DNA of 64,000 bases from IMG/VR virus record IMGVR_UViG_3300020411_000334, positions 1 through 64,000 of that record; one strand, given 5' to 3'. The stretch comes from a virus. Below, in pieces: positions 47,881 to 55,789 of the stretch. A program made the position numbers and the translations under genes. Position 1 is the stretch's first letter, and each line of letters begins with the position of its first letter. Below the pieces are notes generated by a model that did not search any database, was not told the origin of the DNA, and saw nothing but the letters and a program-made list of their open reading frames with translations.

Positions 47881-48740
47881 TGTCTAATTATTTCTCATAT
47901 CTACCAGAGGTCTATGTAAGGACAACCAGTTATAGACAGAATAACGTTGATCCATACAGTCTTGCGAAGAATATCTTCAGAAGAATCAAGATCCGTGAAG
48001 ACTTATCTGACATTATAATGGGATTTTCTCAATATACCATTAAAAACAACCAAAGACCTGATCAGGTTGCATATGATTTTTATGGTGATATGCAATATGA
48101 CTGGGTGGTACTACTTTGTAATAATATCCTCAATGTATACGATGAATGGCCTATGACCGAGGATGAGCTAGAAAGGTATATTGACTCAGAATACGAAAAT
48201 CCCGATTCTATCCATCATTGGGTTACTCAGAAAATTAGAGATACAAAGGGTAGAGTGCTAATTAAACCAGGAATGGAAGTTCCTGAAAATTGGTCATATA
48301 CACGTCCTGACGGTACCGTGGTAGGAAAGGCAGATACCGTAAGACCCATTTCTGTCTATGATTACGAATCTGAGAGAAATAACTATAAACGCAATATTTA
48401 CCTTTTACGCAAACAATACTTAGGTGGGTTTGTAGAGGAATTTAAGAATTTAGTCGATTATCTTCCAAATAGCGAAACTAGCGAAGAGACAAATGCCAAG
48501 AAATCGAAGAATACTGTCCAAGAGCAATTTGTAACTGTTAAAGAGGCATACGTCACAAATATTGGTTTAGACAGTACTATTGATTTTGCTTCAGAGCAAG
48601 ATTACTCTTCTAGGACGTTTGACACATCTGCTGCAACTATAGGAGAAGGACAAACATTATCAGATTCTTCGGTTACAGTAACAACTTCAACAACTAATGA
48701 TTCCCCAACCACAACTTCTAACCAGTATGGAACTGGGTAA
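47880..48740 (+). CDS. 53: Baseplate wedge subunit, gp53-like
   Basis: A 286-aa protein. YFSYLPEVYVRTTS (4-17), DPYSLAKNIFRRIKIREDL, RPDQVAYDFYGDMQYDWVVL and LLCNNILNVYDEWPM are the hallmark of gp53 (P-x-LA-x-x-(F/Y)YG-x-x-x-x-x-W-x-x-L-x-N). The last 80 residues are Thr/Ser-rich and probably flexible. Belongs to the baseplate wedge. Starts within the stop of gp48. Confidence 0.9.
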   Translation: MSNYFSYLPEVYVRTTSYRQNNVDPYSLAKNIFRRIKIREDLSDIIMGFSQYTIKNNQRPDQVAYDFYGDMQYDWVVLLCNNILNVYDEWPMTEDELERYIDSEYENPDSIHHWVTQKIRDTKGRVLIKPGMEVPENWSYTRPDGTVVGKADTVRPISVYDYESERNNYKRNIYLLRKQYLGGFVEEFKNLVDYLPNSETSEETNAKKSKNTVQEQFVTVKEAYVTNIGLDSTIDFASEQDYSSRTFDTSAATIGEGQTLSDSSVTVTTSTTNDSPTTTSNQYGTG

Positions 48741-48795
48741 TGTTACGATTCTTTAATAAAGTTTGTGCCACGAGGTGACACGGTAATATAACAGC

Positions 48796-48824
48796 TTGCA
48801 TTTTACTCGTATTGCCTATATAAT
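48796..48824 (+). promoter_or_regulatory. Sigma70-type promoter, plus strand
   Basis: TTGCAT (48796-48801), exactly 17 bases, TATAAT (48819-48824). It lies past the gp53 stop and gives a start site about 13 bases ahead of the ATG of the 82-aa gene, so that gene is expressed early and independently of the late baseplate genes. Confidence 0.7.
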
Positions 48825-48843
48825 AACAGCAGTAATCCCAAAT

Positions 48844-49092
48844 ATGTCCAAGATGCAAGCGTATGAATTAAATTTTGATTCAACAGATTTTGAATCATTT
48901 AACGATAGAAAGGGTAGAGTAGCAACTTTACCATGGAAAACTACTGATGAGTTCTTCGTAATAAAGACTCCTCAAGAAATGAAAGAAGGAAAAGGTCGTC
49001 CTAGTGCACCTCCAGGATGGAATACTCGTGCAGTTAAGGATAGAAACAATCCACAACGTTGTGGATACCATTGTTTTAGGAGTAGGCATTAA
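48844..49092 (+). CDS. Small early-type protein, 82 aa
   Basis: ATG at 48844 (MSKMQAYELNFDSTDFESFN). Contains DRKGRVATLPWKTTDEFFVIKTP and a basic end with GRPSAPPGWNTRAVKDRNNP and CGYHCFRSRH. The start was chosen for its strong promoter just upstream; an extended form beginning at a TTG at 48796 would overlap the promoter. Flanked by a terminator, so a one-gene unit. The family is not recognised. Confidence 0.7.
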   Translation: MSKMQAYELNFDSTDFESFNDRKGRVATLPWKTTDEFFVIKTPQEMKEGKGRPSAPPGWNTRAVKDRNNPQRCGYHCFRSRH

Positions 49093-49113
49093 TACCTACT
49101 CGACCCTCCAGGC

Positions 49114-49146
49114 AAAAAAATACCCCCGATTTTTTCGGGGGTTTTT
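49114..49146. terminator. Bidirectional intrinsic terminator
   Basis: ACCCCCGA (49122-49129), loop TTTTT, TCGGGGGT (49135-49142), with an A-run before and a T-run after. It serves the plus-strand 82-aa gene and the minus-strand His-rich gene, which converge here. A further short stem (GAGTAGG/CCTACTC) overlaps the plus-strand stop codon. Confidence 0.9.
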
Positions 49147-49157
49147 CTTGATCTGAA

Positions 49158-49469
49158 TTAGCAATAATATGTGTGAAGTCTAGTGTGTTCGTGCCAGTAG
49201 CCACGACCATGCGGGTTGCCCCCTCTTACCCATTCCTTCTCAGTTATGAGTTTCTCACACACTCTACGTCTGCGAGGACGGTGATGATGGTGGTGACCAC
49301 CGTGATGGTGGTCATATTCCCAGTATCTCCAATCATCGTGACCATGATCATGTCCATAATGATATGATTCTACAAATGGTTCCCAAAACTCTTTCCAAGT
49401 TAGTGCTTCTGCCTTAATCGGTGTAGCAACACCAATAAGGAGGATGGGAATCATTAATAGTTTTTTCAT
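49158..49469 (-). CDS. Secreted histidine-rich protein, 103 aa
   Basis: The first 20 residues (MKKLLMIPILLIGVATPIKA) form a classic signal peptide with cleavage after IKA. The mature part holds YHYGHDHGHDDWRYWEYDHH, GGHHHHH, a basic PRRRR and two Cys near the middle and end. His/Asp-rich sequences bind Ni, Zn, Cu or Co. A role in periplasmic metal binding or in envelope change during lysis is possible. It overlaps the gp32 stop by one base, so both may be on one transcript. Confidence 0.7.
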   Translation of the reverse strand: MKKLLMIPILLIGVATPIKAEALTWKEFWEPFVESYHYGHDHGHDDWRYWEYDHHHGGHHHHHRPRRRRVCEKLITEKEWVRGGNPHGRGYWHEHTRLHTYYC

Positions 49470-50389
49470 TAGTCTTCGTTAGCTAGAGCAGCGAAATAGG
49501 ATAAATCTGGTGAATCACCTGACTCTTCTATTTCTTCTATTTTAGCACCAAATCCACTGGTTTTGGTGGGTGTAGGGTCCGCTTTAACAACTGGACTATC
49601 AAATGCAACTAATTCTTCGTCTTCCTCATTAGATTGGACGGTTGCTTTAGTGCTTTTATTCAATACTAAATTCAATCTGGCAGATAACTGCTCATAACTC
49701 TTGAAGTTCTTAAGGTCAGTAAACTCTTTAAGAGAGTATTGTGACTTCCAAATCTTCTCAAGTTTTTCATCATCAAAATCACCTAACGTGCTTGGTACAT
49801 CAAACTCACTCTTATCATAGTTCCAGTATCCACCAATGGTCTGGATCTTGATCTTGAAGTTAGCACCTTTCCACAAATCAAAGGGATTGATTGGTGTCTC
49901 ATCCTCAAATTGAGGTTGCATTGCTGAAGCAATCTTGTCATGGATTTTCTTACCATACTTGTAAAGGAATGTTTTTCCTTCATTTTCTGGATGTAGTTGA
50001 TCCTTAACAACATAGATGTTACTGTAGTAAGATAGCTTACGCTTTTGCTTACGAGCAGTATCTTTATCAGCATCTAGTCCACTATTCCATAGTGTCCTAT
50101 TCAATTCACCCACAGGATCCTTCTGGTTAAGTGTAGTGAGAGAGTTCTCAATATACCAACCACCTGGTCCTTGGAATGCATGACTCCAAATTTGTGCCCA
50201 TGGAAGGTCTTCACCTTCAGGCTCAGGAAGGAATCTAATAACAGCATAACCATTACCTGACTTATCTACCTCTGGTTTCCAGAGTCTTTCATCAGGACCA
50301 CCTTGCCCTTGAGGTTTAGATAGTTTCTCAATCTCTTGAGTTAGTTTGGCGAATGTACCAGACTTTTTCTTTAGGCTAGAAAATGACAT
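49469..50389 (-). CDS. 32: Single-stranded DNA-binding protein, gp32-like
   Basis: A 306-aa protein. Residues 35-60 (LWKPEVDKSGNGYAVIRFLP) open the DNA-binding core; WYIENSLTTLNQKDPVGELN, KRKLSYYSNIYVVKDQLHPE and GKTFLYKYGKKIHDKI match gp32. The acidic C-terminus (VQSNEEDEELVAFDSP and beyond) is the protein-interaction tail. The T4 zinc-finger Cys residues are not evident. Coats single-stranded DNA in replication and recombination. A CTAAATAG box lies upstream. Confidence 0.9.
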   Translation of the reverse strand: MSFSSLKKKSGTFAKLTQEIEKLSKPQGQGGPDERLWKPEVDKSGNGYAVIRFLPEPEGEDLPWAQIWSHAFQGPGGWYIENSLTTLNQKDPVGELNRTLWNSGLDADKDTARKQKRKLSYYSNIYVVKDQLHPENEGKTFLYKYGKKIHDKIASAMQPQFEDETPINPFDLWKGANFKIKIQTIGGYWNYDKSEFDVPSTLGDFDDEKLEKIWKSQYSLKEFTDLKNFKSYEQLSARLNLVLNKSTKATVQSNEEDEELVAFDSPVVKADPTPTKTSGFGAKIEEIEESGDSPDLSYFAALANED

Positions 50390-50442
50390 TTGTATTTGTC
50401 TCCGATTTTGTATTGTGATATTTGCTACTGGATTATAGTAGC

Positions 50443-50454
50443 GTACTATTTAGG
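50443..50454 (-). promoter_or_regulatory. Late-type box CCTAAATAGTAC upstream of gp32
   Basis: CTAAATAG overlaps the TAG stop of the small RHH gene, 54-65 bases before the gp32 ATG at 50389. Confidence 0.35.
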
Positions 50455-50619
50455 CCAATGACCATCCATCTTTGAGCGATGCTCATTGACAGCAGTCTTT
50501 ATGGCACGTCTGAGGAACTTAGACACGTTAATATCGTAGTCCTCCTTGAGTTGTTGGAGATCCTCCAGGATATATAACTCTTCTTTAGGAAAAGTTACAG
50601 TAACCTGTCGTTTATCCAT
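50446..50619 (-). CDS. Ribbon-helix-helix-type small regulator, 57 aa
   Basis: ATG at 50619, TAG at 50446-50448. KRQVTVTFPKEEL (3-15) is a beta strand, then LEDLQQLKEDYDINVSKFLR, RAIKTAVNEH, a strand-helix-helix arrangement as in Arc/MetJ repressors (with S-x-F-x-R-x-A-I). Such dimers bind DNA operators. Placed between the DUF1825 gene and gp32. A good candidate for a transcriptional regulator of neighbouring phage genes. Confidence 0.6.
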   Translation of the reverse strand: MDKRQVTVTFPKEELYILEDLQQLKEDYDINVSKFLRRAIKTAVNEHRSKMDGHWPK

Positions 50620-50977
50620 TTTCAACTCCCTGCTCCTTTAGTTCTTTCCTCCATGTACGTAGCTTCTGCTCCATACTATCAAGGACAACCATAAGATTCA
50701 TACCAGTACTATACTGCTGATCGCTCATTATGTCAATCCTTTCTTTAATTGCTTTAGCACTGTCATCATCCTGTAACTCGTTTGCAGCTAATTGTAACCG
50801 TGCATAGAATACTTTCTGCTTTGCTACTAACTCTAATGTCTTCTCAATATGGTCTAGTCTCTCTGATGGAGAAAATTCCTTGAGTCCAGATGACATCTTC
50901 AAGAGTTCAGTATAACATGCTTGAATCTCTTCCAATTCTTCCTGCACTACTTCTGATTTAAAAAAGTCGTCCTTCAT
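50612..50977 (-). CDS. DUF1825 family protein
   Basis: A 121-aa protein. FFKSEVVQEELEEIQACYTE (5-24) is the typical DUF1825 start (FFxSEIVQEE), followed by a helical chain (LELVAKQKVFYARLQLA, MVVLDSMEQKLRTWRKEL). The family is found in cyanobacteria and their phages and has no known role. It lies next to gp33 and gp32, in the transcription and replication region, and supports the assignment of a cyanobacterial host. Confidence 0.8.
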   Translation of the reverse strand: MKDDFFKSEVVQEELEEIQACYTELLKMSSGLKEFSPSERLDHIEKTLELVAKQKVFYARLQLAANELQDDDSAKAIKERIDIMSDQQYSTGMNLMVVLDSMEQKLRTWRKELKEQGVENG

Positions 50978-51219
50978 AGGTTTAAAATGCCTCTACTTGT
51001 CCGTTTAATATAATTAAGTTGCTGTGCGTCCCATTTAATCTTATCTTTTAGAGGTTTAGATATCAGTTTACCAACTGTAGTTACCTCTATATCAAACTCT
51101 TCGCACACAGAAGCTACTGCTTCAATATAATTGATTAGTCCGTTGCTTGCTTTATGTCTGTCCTCTACAAGCGAAGTAAACTTCCCCTGTGTCATAAACT
51201 TATCCTCTATCTCTTTCAT
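50974..51219 (-). CDS. 33: Late transcription accessory protein, gp33-like
   Basis: An 81-aa protein: MKEIEDKFMTQGKFTSLVED, INYIEAVASVCEEFDIEV and KLISKPLKDKIKWDAQQLNY. Cyanophage gp33 proteins have this xF(T/I)xxVEx...YxxAVxxVCExxxIE form. In T4, gp33 links RNA polymerase to the sliding clamp and late sigma gp55 for late promoters. ATGA overlaps on both sides. Short length and helical form agree. Confidence 0.75.
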   Translation of the reverse strand: MKEIEDKFMTQGKFTSLVEDRHKASNGLINYIEAVASVCEEFDIEVTTVGKLISKPLKDKIKWDAQQLNYIKRTSRGILNL

Positions 51220-51845
51220 TGTATAACTTTAACGTTTAGGTGGGATACTCCACTTGCATTAATTAGTCCTGTGGGGAACCAATTTGCTGCTATGGTTATT
51301 CTATCATCTTTAGATGTATTTGGCAATGCTCTGTGTTGTATAGCAGGTGGAAATACAATAAACTTACCTGGTTCGGTAGGTTCATTGTGGACTAGGTTGT
51401 ATTTCTCCTCTGTCCATGCACCGCAAGGCCATATATTAGAGTAGTGAAACCATGGATTAGGATGCACCCAATGTGTTACGTCATTGTAATCACCTGATGC
51501 GTAATAGTTACTGGACATAAAACAATTTGAATGAGTGTGGTCAAAGAACCACTCCCCAGTCTTATTTAGATTAGCCCATGCAGAATTACACACCATATTT
51601 GTAGTGATACCCATATCTTCCTCGATTTCGGCCATGCAGTCTTGCATCCAGTCGAAAAGATCCTTGAGGTCAGGTATATTATAGAGGTCACTGCCTCCTA
51701 CACCATCCAAAGGTACCCCATCCCAAATCCAGTTGGTGTCATTGTGTCTGTAGCTAAGACCTTTAAGGGTCTGTAGCACACCATCTCTCTTCTCCTCAGG
51801 GTAGTAGAACTTATAGAATGGTACGCTTAGGACATCACTCTTCAT
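51216..51845 (-). CDS. 2OG-Fe(II) oxygenase-like protein, HxH type
   Basis: A 209-aa protein of the 2OG-FeII_Oxy_5-like group: WANLNKTGEWFFD, then H103-T-H105, SNCFMSSNYYASG, and FPPAIQHRALPN (H171) with R182 in DRITIAANWF. An extra loop with WVHPNPWFHYSNIWPCGAW separates the halves. It is next to gp33, outside the main oxygenase cluster. Target unknown. Confidence 0.75.
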   Translation of the reverse strand: MKSDVLSVPFYKFYYPEEKRDGVLQTLKGLSYRHNDTNWIWDGVPLDGVGGSDLYNIPDLKDLFDWMQDCMAEIEEDMGITTNMVCNSAWANLNKTGEWFFDHTHSNCFMSSNYYASGDYNDVTHWVHPNPWFHYSNIWPCGAWTEEKYNLVHNEPTEPGKFIVFPPAIQHRALPNTSKDDRITIAANWFPTGLINASGVSHLNVKVIQ

Positions 51846-52020
51846 CTACACTCTCTAACTCTTCTATAGAATCAACTGGTACCTCATGTCCACCAATATT
51901 ATACCAATGCTGTGGGATACCAATGCTATCTTCTTTAACACCCAAGTATTCCAAATCACTGAAGGTATTCTCTCGTAGCATTGCTTGAAGTCTATAGTGT
52001 ATCAGTTCCGATTTCTTCAT
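51835..52020 (-). CDS. Hypothetical protein, 61 aa
   Basis: Begins MKKSELIHYRLQAMLRENTF, basic and helical, ending in an acidic SIEELESVDEE. It overlaps the exonuclease gene by 29 bases and the oxygenase by 11. Function unknown. Confidence 0.6.
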   Translation of the reverse strand: MKKSELIHYRLQAMLRENTFSDLEYLGVKEDSIGIPQHWYNIGGHEVPVDSIEELESVDEE

Positions 52021-52666
52021 GGTATAATTTAATCCAATCTATGAGGGTGTCTATGTAAGGTATCTTATCATATTTCTGCACTACCTGAGTAGTACCATCT
52101 TCAGCAACAGATAAGGTGACAAGTTTATCTACCTCCACACCTGTCATTTCATAATACATGTAAGCATATGCTGCTTCTTGCACAAAAAATTTCTCTAGGT
52201 GCTCTTCTTTCTTAAGATTCTTTGTTGTCTTGAAATCTATAATAGCAAGTTCAGAATCAAAGCTGGCAATGCAATCAACACGGCCAGCAATCCCCAAATT
52301 ACGAGAGAAAAGAGGGGCTTCAAGAGCAACAACATCAGAAATCCTATCAAGAGTCTCACGAGCAGCCCTAAAAAGGTACTTGGGAAGACCTTCGCTTTCC
52401 TCAATTTTTTCCAATTCATTGTTAAGATAATGCTCCACTAAGTTATGGTACTGAGTGCCTCGCCATGCTGACGCACGTCTGACCTTCTCTGCTTCAGCGA
52501 AACCAACTCGCTTCTGCCACTGTAGTATACCATGCTTTGTTGCGTTTGACACAACCGTTGTGACACTTGGCAACCAGGCATCCTCTATCTTATAGAAACG
52601 ACCAGAGTCCATGGTACGAGTCTGCAGTTCTTTTATGGGAACTGCTGGACCTATATGTTTAAACAT
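51992..52666 (-). CDS. PD-(D/E)XK exonuclease, Cas4/RecB-like
   Basis: A 224-aa protein. RGTQYHNLVEHYL (69-81) holds the His of the RecB-family nucleases; GIAGRVDCIASF and LAIIDFKTTK carry the D...D-F-K catalytic set; FVQEAAYAYMYYEMTGVEVD gives the Q-x3-Y motif. The fold resembles MGME1/Cas4 exonucleases in cyanophages and T4-like phages. Probably processes DNA ends in recombination or degrades host DNA. Immediately follows phoH. Confidence 0.8.
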   Translation of the reverse strand: MFKHIGPAVPIKELQTRTMDSGRFYKIEDAWLPSVTTVVSNATKHGILQWQKRVGFAEAEKVRRASAWRGTQYHNLVEHYLNNELEKIEESEGLPKYLFRAARETLDRISDVVALEAPLFSRNLGIAGRVDCIASFDSELAIIDFKTTKNLKKEEHLEKFFVQEAAYAYMYYEMTGVEVDKLVTLSVAEDGTTQVVQKYDKIPYIDTLIDWIKLYHEEIGTDTL

Positions 52667-53424
52667 TAATCAAAACCCATATTAATTTTAGTTATCAGGT
52701 ATTCTCGAATGAATCCTGACCTTACTATATCACTTATATCAAACTCGACGCAACTAAATGCATCCATTGACTGAGTAATCTTCATAAAGTCTAAGACTCC
52801 TGACCTTTCTTGTTGTTTTACTAGGTCAGACTGCATGTAGTCTCCTGAGAATATAATTCTACTATCCTGACCAACACGAGTGACAATACTGTCTAACTCA
52901 TGGAAGTTTAGGTTAGAGAACTCATCTACTATTATAATAGCTCTGTCAAGTGTTATGCCACGCAAGAAAGAAGTAGACCAGAAGTCTATTGATCCTTGGT
53001 TTCTTAGGTTTTCATATAATACTTTGAATGCTCCCTCATCAGGCATGTTAAACATGTATCGCACCATGTTTTTATATGGTGTCTGATATAGGTTAGACTT
53101 GTCTTCCTCATCACCTGGTAGGAATCCGATCTCTCTTGTAGGGACAAGAGACCTAACAATATATACTCTCTGGTATGGAGAAGATGGTTCTAATACTGCC
53201 TGTAGTGCTAGGTAGAGACTGATAAATGTCTTACCAGTACCTGCTGCACCATGTAATACAAGATTCTTTCCATCAGCAAACGCATTGAAGACATCTTGTT
53301 GATGGTCTGTCAATGGAGTTATAGTCCTGAGATGCTCAAGATTGATGGGCGGTTTCTTCTTCATTGCTCTTGATACGGTACCGTTTCCGTTACCGTTGCC
53401 GTTCTTCTTCTTACGTACTGGCAT
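52666..53424 (-). CDS. phoH: PhoH-like P-loop ATPase
   Basis: A 252-aa protein. The N-terminus is a basic tail with four Asn-Gly pairs. Then HLRTITPLTDHQQDVFNAFA, Walker A GAAGTGKT (59-66), PTREIGFLPGDEEDK, FLRGITL and Walker B IIIVDEF with a final IFSGDYMQSDL, all PhoH marks. PhoH is common in marine phages. The link to phosphate starvation is by family history; the biochemical role is nucleic-acid related and not fully known. Shares one base with the exonuclease gene. Confidence 0.9.
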   Translation of the reverse strand: MPVRKKKNGNGNGNGTVSRAMKKKPPINLEHLRTITPLTDHQQDVFNAFADGKNLVLHGAAGTGKTFISLYLALQAVLEPSSPYQRVYIVRSLVPTREIGFLPGDEEDKSNLYQTPYKNMVRYMFNMPDEGAFKVLYENLRNQGSIDFWSTSFLRGITLDRAIIIVDEFSNLNFHELDSIVTRVGQDSRIIFSGDYMQSDLVKQQERSGVLDFMKITQSMDAFSCVEFDISDIVRSGFIREYLITKINMGFD

Positions 53425-53427
53425 AAT

Positions 53428-53658
53428 TTATGTGTACCTCGACAGGTTCGCAGTTGGATGTTTCTCTTGGACTTTACTCATTACTTCTTTAAATCCATCC
53501 GATTGTTTCGGAACTCCATATGTAACTCCACCAGTCCCTTTGGACCAGTCTTTATCCCAGTCGGGATTGTCCTTTCTCCATTCATCATAAGCAGTCATGG
53601 ACATTGAGAGTTCTTTAGTCTCCCCTGTTTTATTATTTATTACTGGATATGTTGGCAT
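53428..53658 (-). CDS. Conserved cyanophage-type small protein, 76 aa
   Basis: ATG at 53658 overlaps the thyX stop (TAATG). MPTYPVINNKTGETKELSMS, then WRKDNPDWDKDWSKGTGG and GVPKQSDGFKEVMSKVQ. The PxYxVxNxKTGExKELSMxMxxYxEW..DNPDWDKDW form is one I recall in T4-like cyanophages, sometimes near an FmdB-like annotation, although the Cys pairs are absent. I chose the coupled start over an upstream frame extension. Confidence 0.75.
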   Translation of the reverse strand: MPTYPVINNKTGETKELSMSMTAYDEWRKDNPDWDKDWSKGTGGVTYGVPKQSDGFKEVMSKVQEKHPTANLSRYT

Positions 53659-54365
53659 TAGTCTATTCGTAAACAAGGTTGTGTGTCTCCCCATGTATCA
53701 TCATAACTGCAATCGCAGTCCTCTACATCAGGACACCATCCTAATGCTTTAGATATTGTAGGGAAGTTACAGATGAAGTGGTCTCGACATAGGTTTGCTA
53801 CGTCCATGTGCTCCTTCTGTGTACCGTTAGCGGTACGTAACTGTATGTAGTGCATCCATGACCTAGCACTGCCAGTCATGTAGATTCTGGTTGGTGTAGC
53901 TAGCGGGAGAACAAATCTCGCACACTCCTTCGCAACCCCCTCACGGAGTAATTCATTGTATAGATCCATCCCTTCAGCAAAGTACTGAGAGATTCGGCCT
54001 TGTAAAAATGCCTTCGTCGTTTCTTGAATGTCATCGATGCTATTCTGTCTATTCTTGGTGTCCTGTCTTCGTAGCTCAGGTATCACTGGCTTCTCAAGTA
54101 GGTTAGCATCAGCATATCTCTGACTAAACTCTTGGAATGTGAATGACCTGTGCCTCAGTATCTGTGCTGCAATACCACGTGTCGTATTAATCTCCAACGT
54201 CATGTGTGCTTGCTCAAAGATAGACCAGTGTCCATGCTTGATACAATACGCTAGTAGTTTATCTACCTTTGGATTGTCTTGATTGTTTGGATTAGATACT
54301 CTTGCAACATATCCTATAGTTTTCTCCGCATCGGGAGTCACACTCACTAAACATACTTTAGTCAT
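53658..54365 (-). CDS. thyX: Flavin-dependent thymidylate synthase ThyX
   Basis: A 235-aa protein. The ThyX motif RHRxxSxxxxSxR is present as RHRSFTFQEFSQR (71-83), with Thr at the first Ser. GHWSIFEQAHMTLEI, VAKECARFVLPLATPTRIYM and LRTANGTQKEHM also fit. It makes dTMP from dUMP with FAD and methylene-folate. C-terminal CPDVEDCDCSYDD adds an acidic tail. It supplies thymidine for phage DNA. Coupled to the small gene downstream. Confidence 0.95.
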   Translation of the reverse strand: MTKVCLVSVTPDAEKTIGYVARVSNPNNQDNPKVDKLLAYCIKHGHWSIFEQAHMTLEINTTRGIAAQILRHRSFTFQEFSQRYADANLLEKPVIPELRRQDTKNRQNSIDDIQETTKAFLQGRISQYFAEGMDLYNELLREGVAKECARFVLPLATPTRIYMTGSARSWMHYIQLRTANGTQKEHMDVANLCRDHFICNFPTISKALGWCPDVEDCDCSYDDTWGDTQPCLRID

Positions 54366-55009
54366 TCTTTTTCAGTAGTAGGAACTATATTAGCACTGAT
54401 AGTAAACAATTCATTTGCAGTGTTACTATCATAACCGAAGGTTAAATTAGCAGGGAAGGTTATAATATCACCTTCACTCATATTAAATGTAGCTTCTGTC
54501 ATATTATATGGAGTAATCTGACTAGAATCTACCTGCATTATAGGATAATGATTTGACCCTACATTCTTTCTCCACTTATAACTGCTGTGTTTATTCTGGT
54601 CAAAGTTAACAAGGTAGATTGAATGATACAAACAGTTTGATACCTCATGGGGTGCATAGATTGCTCCCTCTTGTGCTATCTCTAAGTATGATTCATTAAC
54701 ACCTAGGTTAAACTTATAGTGCATAGAGTTGTCATTGTGTAGGACAACAGCACTTTCAAATGCAGCTGCAACATCAGGTAAATCTCTCAATAGTTTATTA
54801 TTTTCTCCTACCTGCACTACATTGTGTGTGATACTTTCTCTGCCAGATTTCTTAAGTATCTCATTGTCCTTCATCCATAGAAGTATCTCCTTCTTCAACT
54901 CTTCATGGTTAGGTACTGTGAATTTACTAACAGGTGTTGGGAATAAACCATACGTCTCATTAGTTATCTTATCTTCTAACTTGTCACTCAATGGATGTGA
55001 ATTAGTCAT
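54362..55009 (-). CDS. Degenerate 2OG-Fe(II) oxygenase homologue
   Basis: A 215-aa protein. YGLFPTPVSKFTVPNHEELKK (20-40) is the family start, and DIITFPANLTFGYDS (181-195) aligns with LLFPAWLMHSVDRS of the intact copy at 14372-15058. The metal site is lost: HxH is HEV (121-123), the distal His is F191 and the expected Arg is L201. The frame is open and coupled on both sides, so it is made, but probably has no iron chemistry. It may bind a partner or substrate. Confidence 0.6.
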   Translation of the reverse strand: MTNSHPLSDKLEDKITNETYGLFPTPVSKFTVPNHEELKKEILLWMKDNEILKKSGRESITHNVVQVGENNKLLRDLPDVAAAFESAVVLHNDNSMHYKFNLGVNESYLEIAQEGAIYAPHEVSNCLYHSIYLVNFDQNKHSSYKWRKNVGSNHYPIMQVDSSQITPYNMTEATFNMSEGDIITFPANLTFGYDSNTANELFTISANIVPTTEKE

Positions 55010-55247
55010 GTGTCTTCAATAATAGTTTAGCGATTACATACAAACCTAGTGCACTAAAGTATGTCAATGTAGGTAAGGCAAAGATGCCTGGTATGACTGC
55101 ATTCCATACTAGCATAAGAACCAATGGTACTACTGTTAAGTTAGCAACTGCTGTCACAACTGATTTCCCCAACTCATAATTCTTTTCCTCTTCTGTCATT
55201 TCCTCAGGAGATTTCTTAGGTTTCCTAGGGTCAAAGTATACTGTCAT
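55002..55247 (-). CDS. Small membrane protein, 81 aa
   Basis: A charged N-terminus with Pro and Glu (DPRKPKKSPEEMTEEEKNYE) is followed by two membrane spans: VTAVANLTVVPLVLMLVW (31-48) and IPGIFALPTLTYFSALGLYV (52-71). Overlaps pyrE and the oxygenase-like gene. No family recognised. Confidence 0.65.
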   Translation of the reverse strand: MTVYFDPRKPKKSPEEMTEEEKNYELGKSVVTAVANLTVVPLVLMLVWNAVIPGIFALPTLTYFSALGLYVIAKLLLKTHD

Positions 55248-55789
55248 TCTATTATATCCTCCAATTTAAACAGGGATACAAACTCTATCTTATTGTGCTC
55301 CCATATCTTATGGTCTTCCATCCTATCAACGATAGCAACCACCTTGTTAACCGTATAACCCGCACCTCTTAGTATATTTACTGCCTTCATAGCACTACCA
55401 CCTGTGGTAGTTACATCCTCTAATACCGTAATGACCGCACCTTTCTCAGGTTTCGGACCTTCAATTACTTCTTTAGTCCCATGGTCTTTAGGATTCTTTC
55501 TAATAATAAGGGCATCGATGTGTCCTCCTCTATAGAATGCTCTCTGTGCTACACCCACAACCAATGGGTCACCACCTAGAGTAAGACCAGCTACTGCTGA
55601 GGATCCTTCGTCTAACTTCTTTACCATCAAGGTAGATAGAAGTGCGTTACCTTCACATGATAATGTGACAGGTTTACAATTAATATAATGCTCAGTCTCC
55701 TTACCAGATGATAGTTTGAAGTTACCCTTCTTGTATGCTAACTCCTTGAGAAGTTTGAGTAGTGATGCTTTATACGTTGGGTCTGTCAT
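55244..55789 (-). CDS. pyrE: Orotate phosphoribosyltransferase
   Basis: A 181-aa protein. KGNFKLSSGKETEHYINCKP (21-40) is the orotate-side motif, VAGLTLGGDPLVVGVA (66-81) follows, and VITVLEDVTTTGGSAMKA (119-136) is the PRPP-binding loop. Catalyses OMP synthesis from orotate and PRPP in pyrimidine biosynthesis. PyrE is a known auxiliary gene in some cyanophages. Length is normal for the family (about 190). ATGA overlaps up- and downstream. Confidence 0.92.
   Translation of the reverse strand: MTDPTYKASLLKLLKELAYKKGNFKLSSGKETEHYINCKPVTLSCEGNALLSTLMVKKLDEGSSAVAGLTLGGDPLVVGVAQRAFYRGGHIDALIIRKNPKDHGTKEVIEGPKPEKGAVITVLEDVTTTGGSAMKAVNILRGAGYTVNKVVAIVDRMEDHKIWEHNKIEFVSLFKLEDIIE

Noticed and set aside
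48796-48843. Earlier TTG start for the 82-aa plus-strand gene
   Set aside because: The codon lies in the -35 box of a good promoter and would precede the transcript start.
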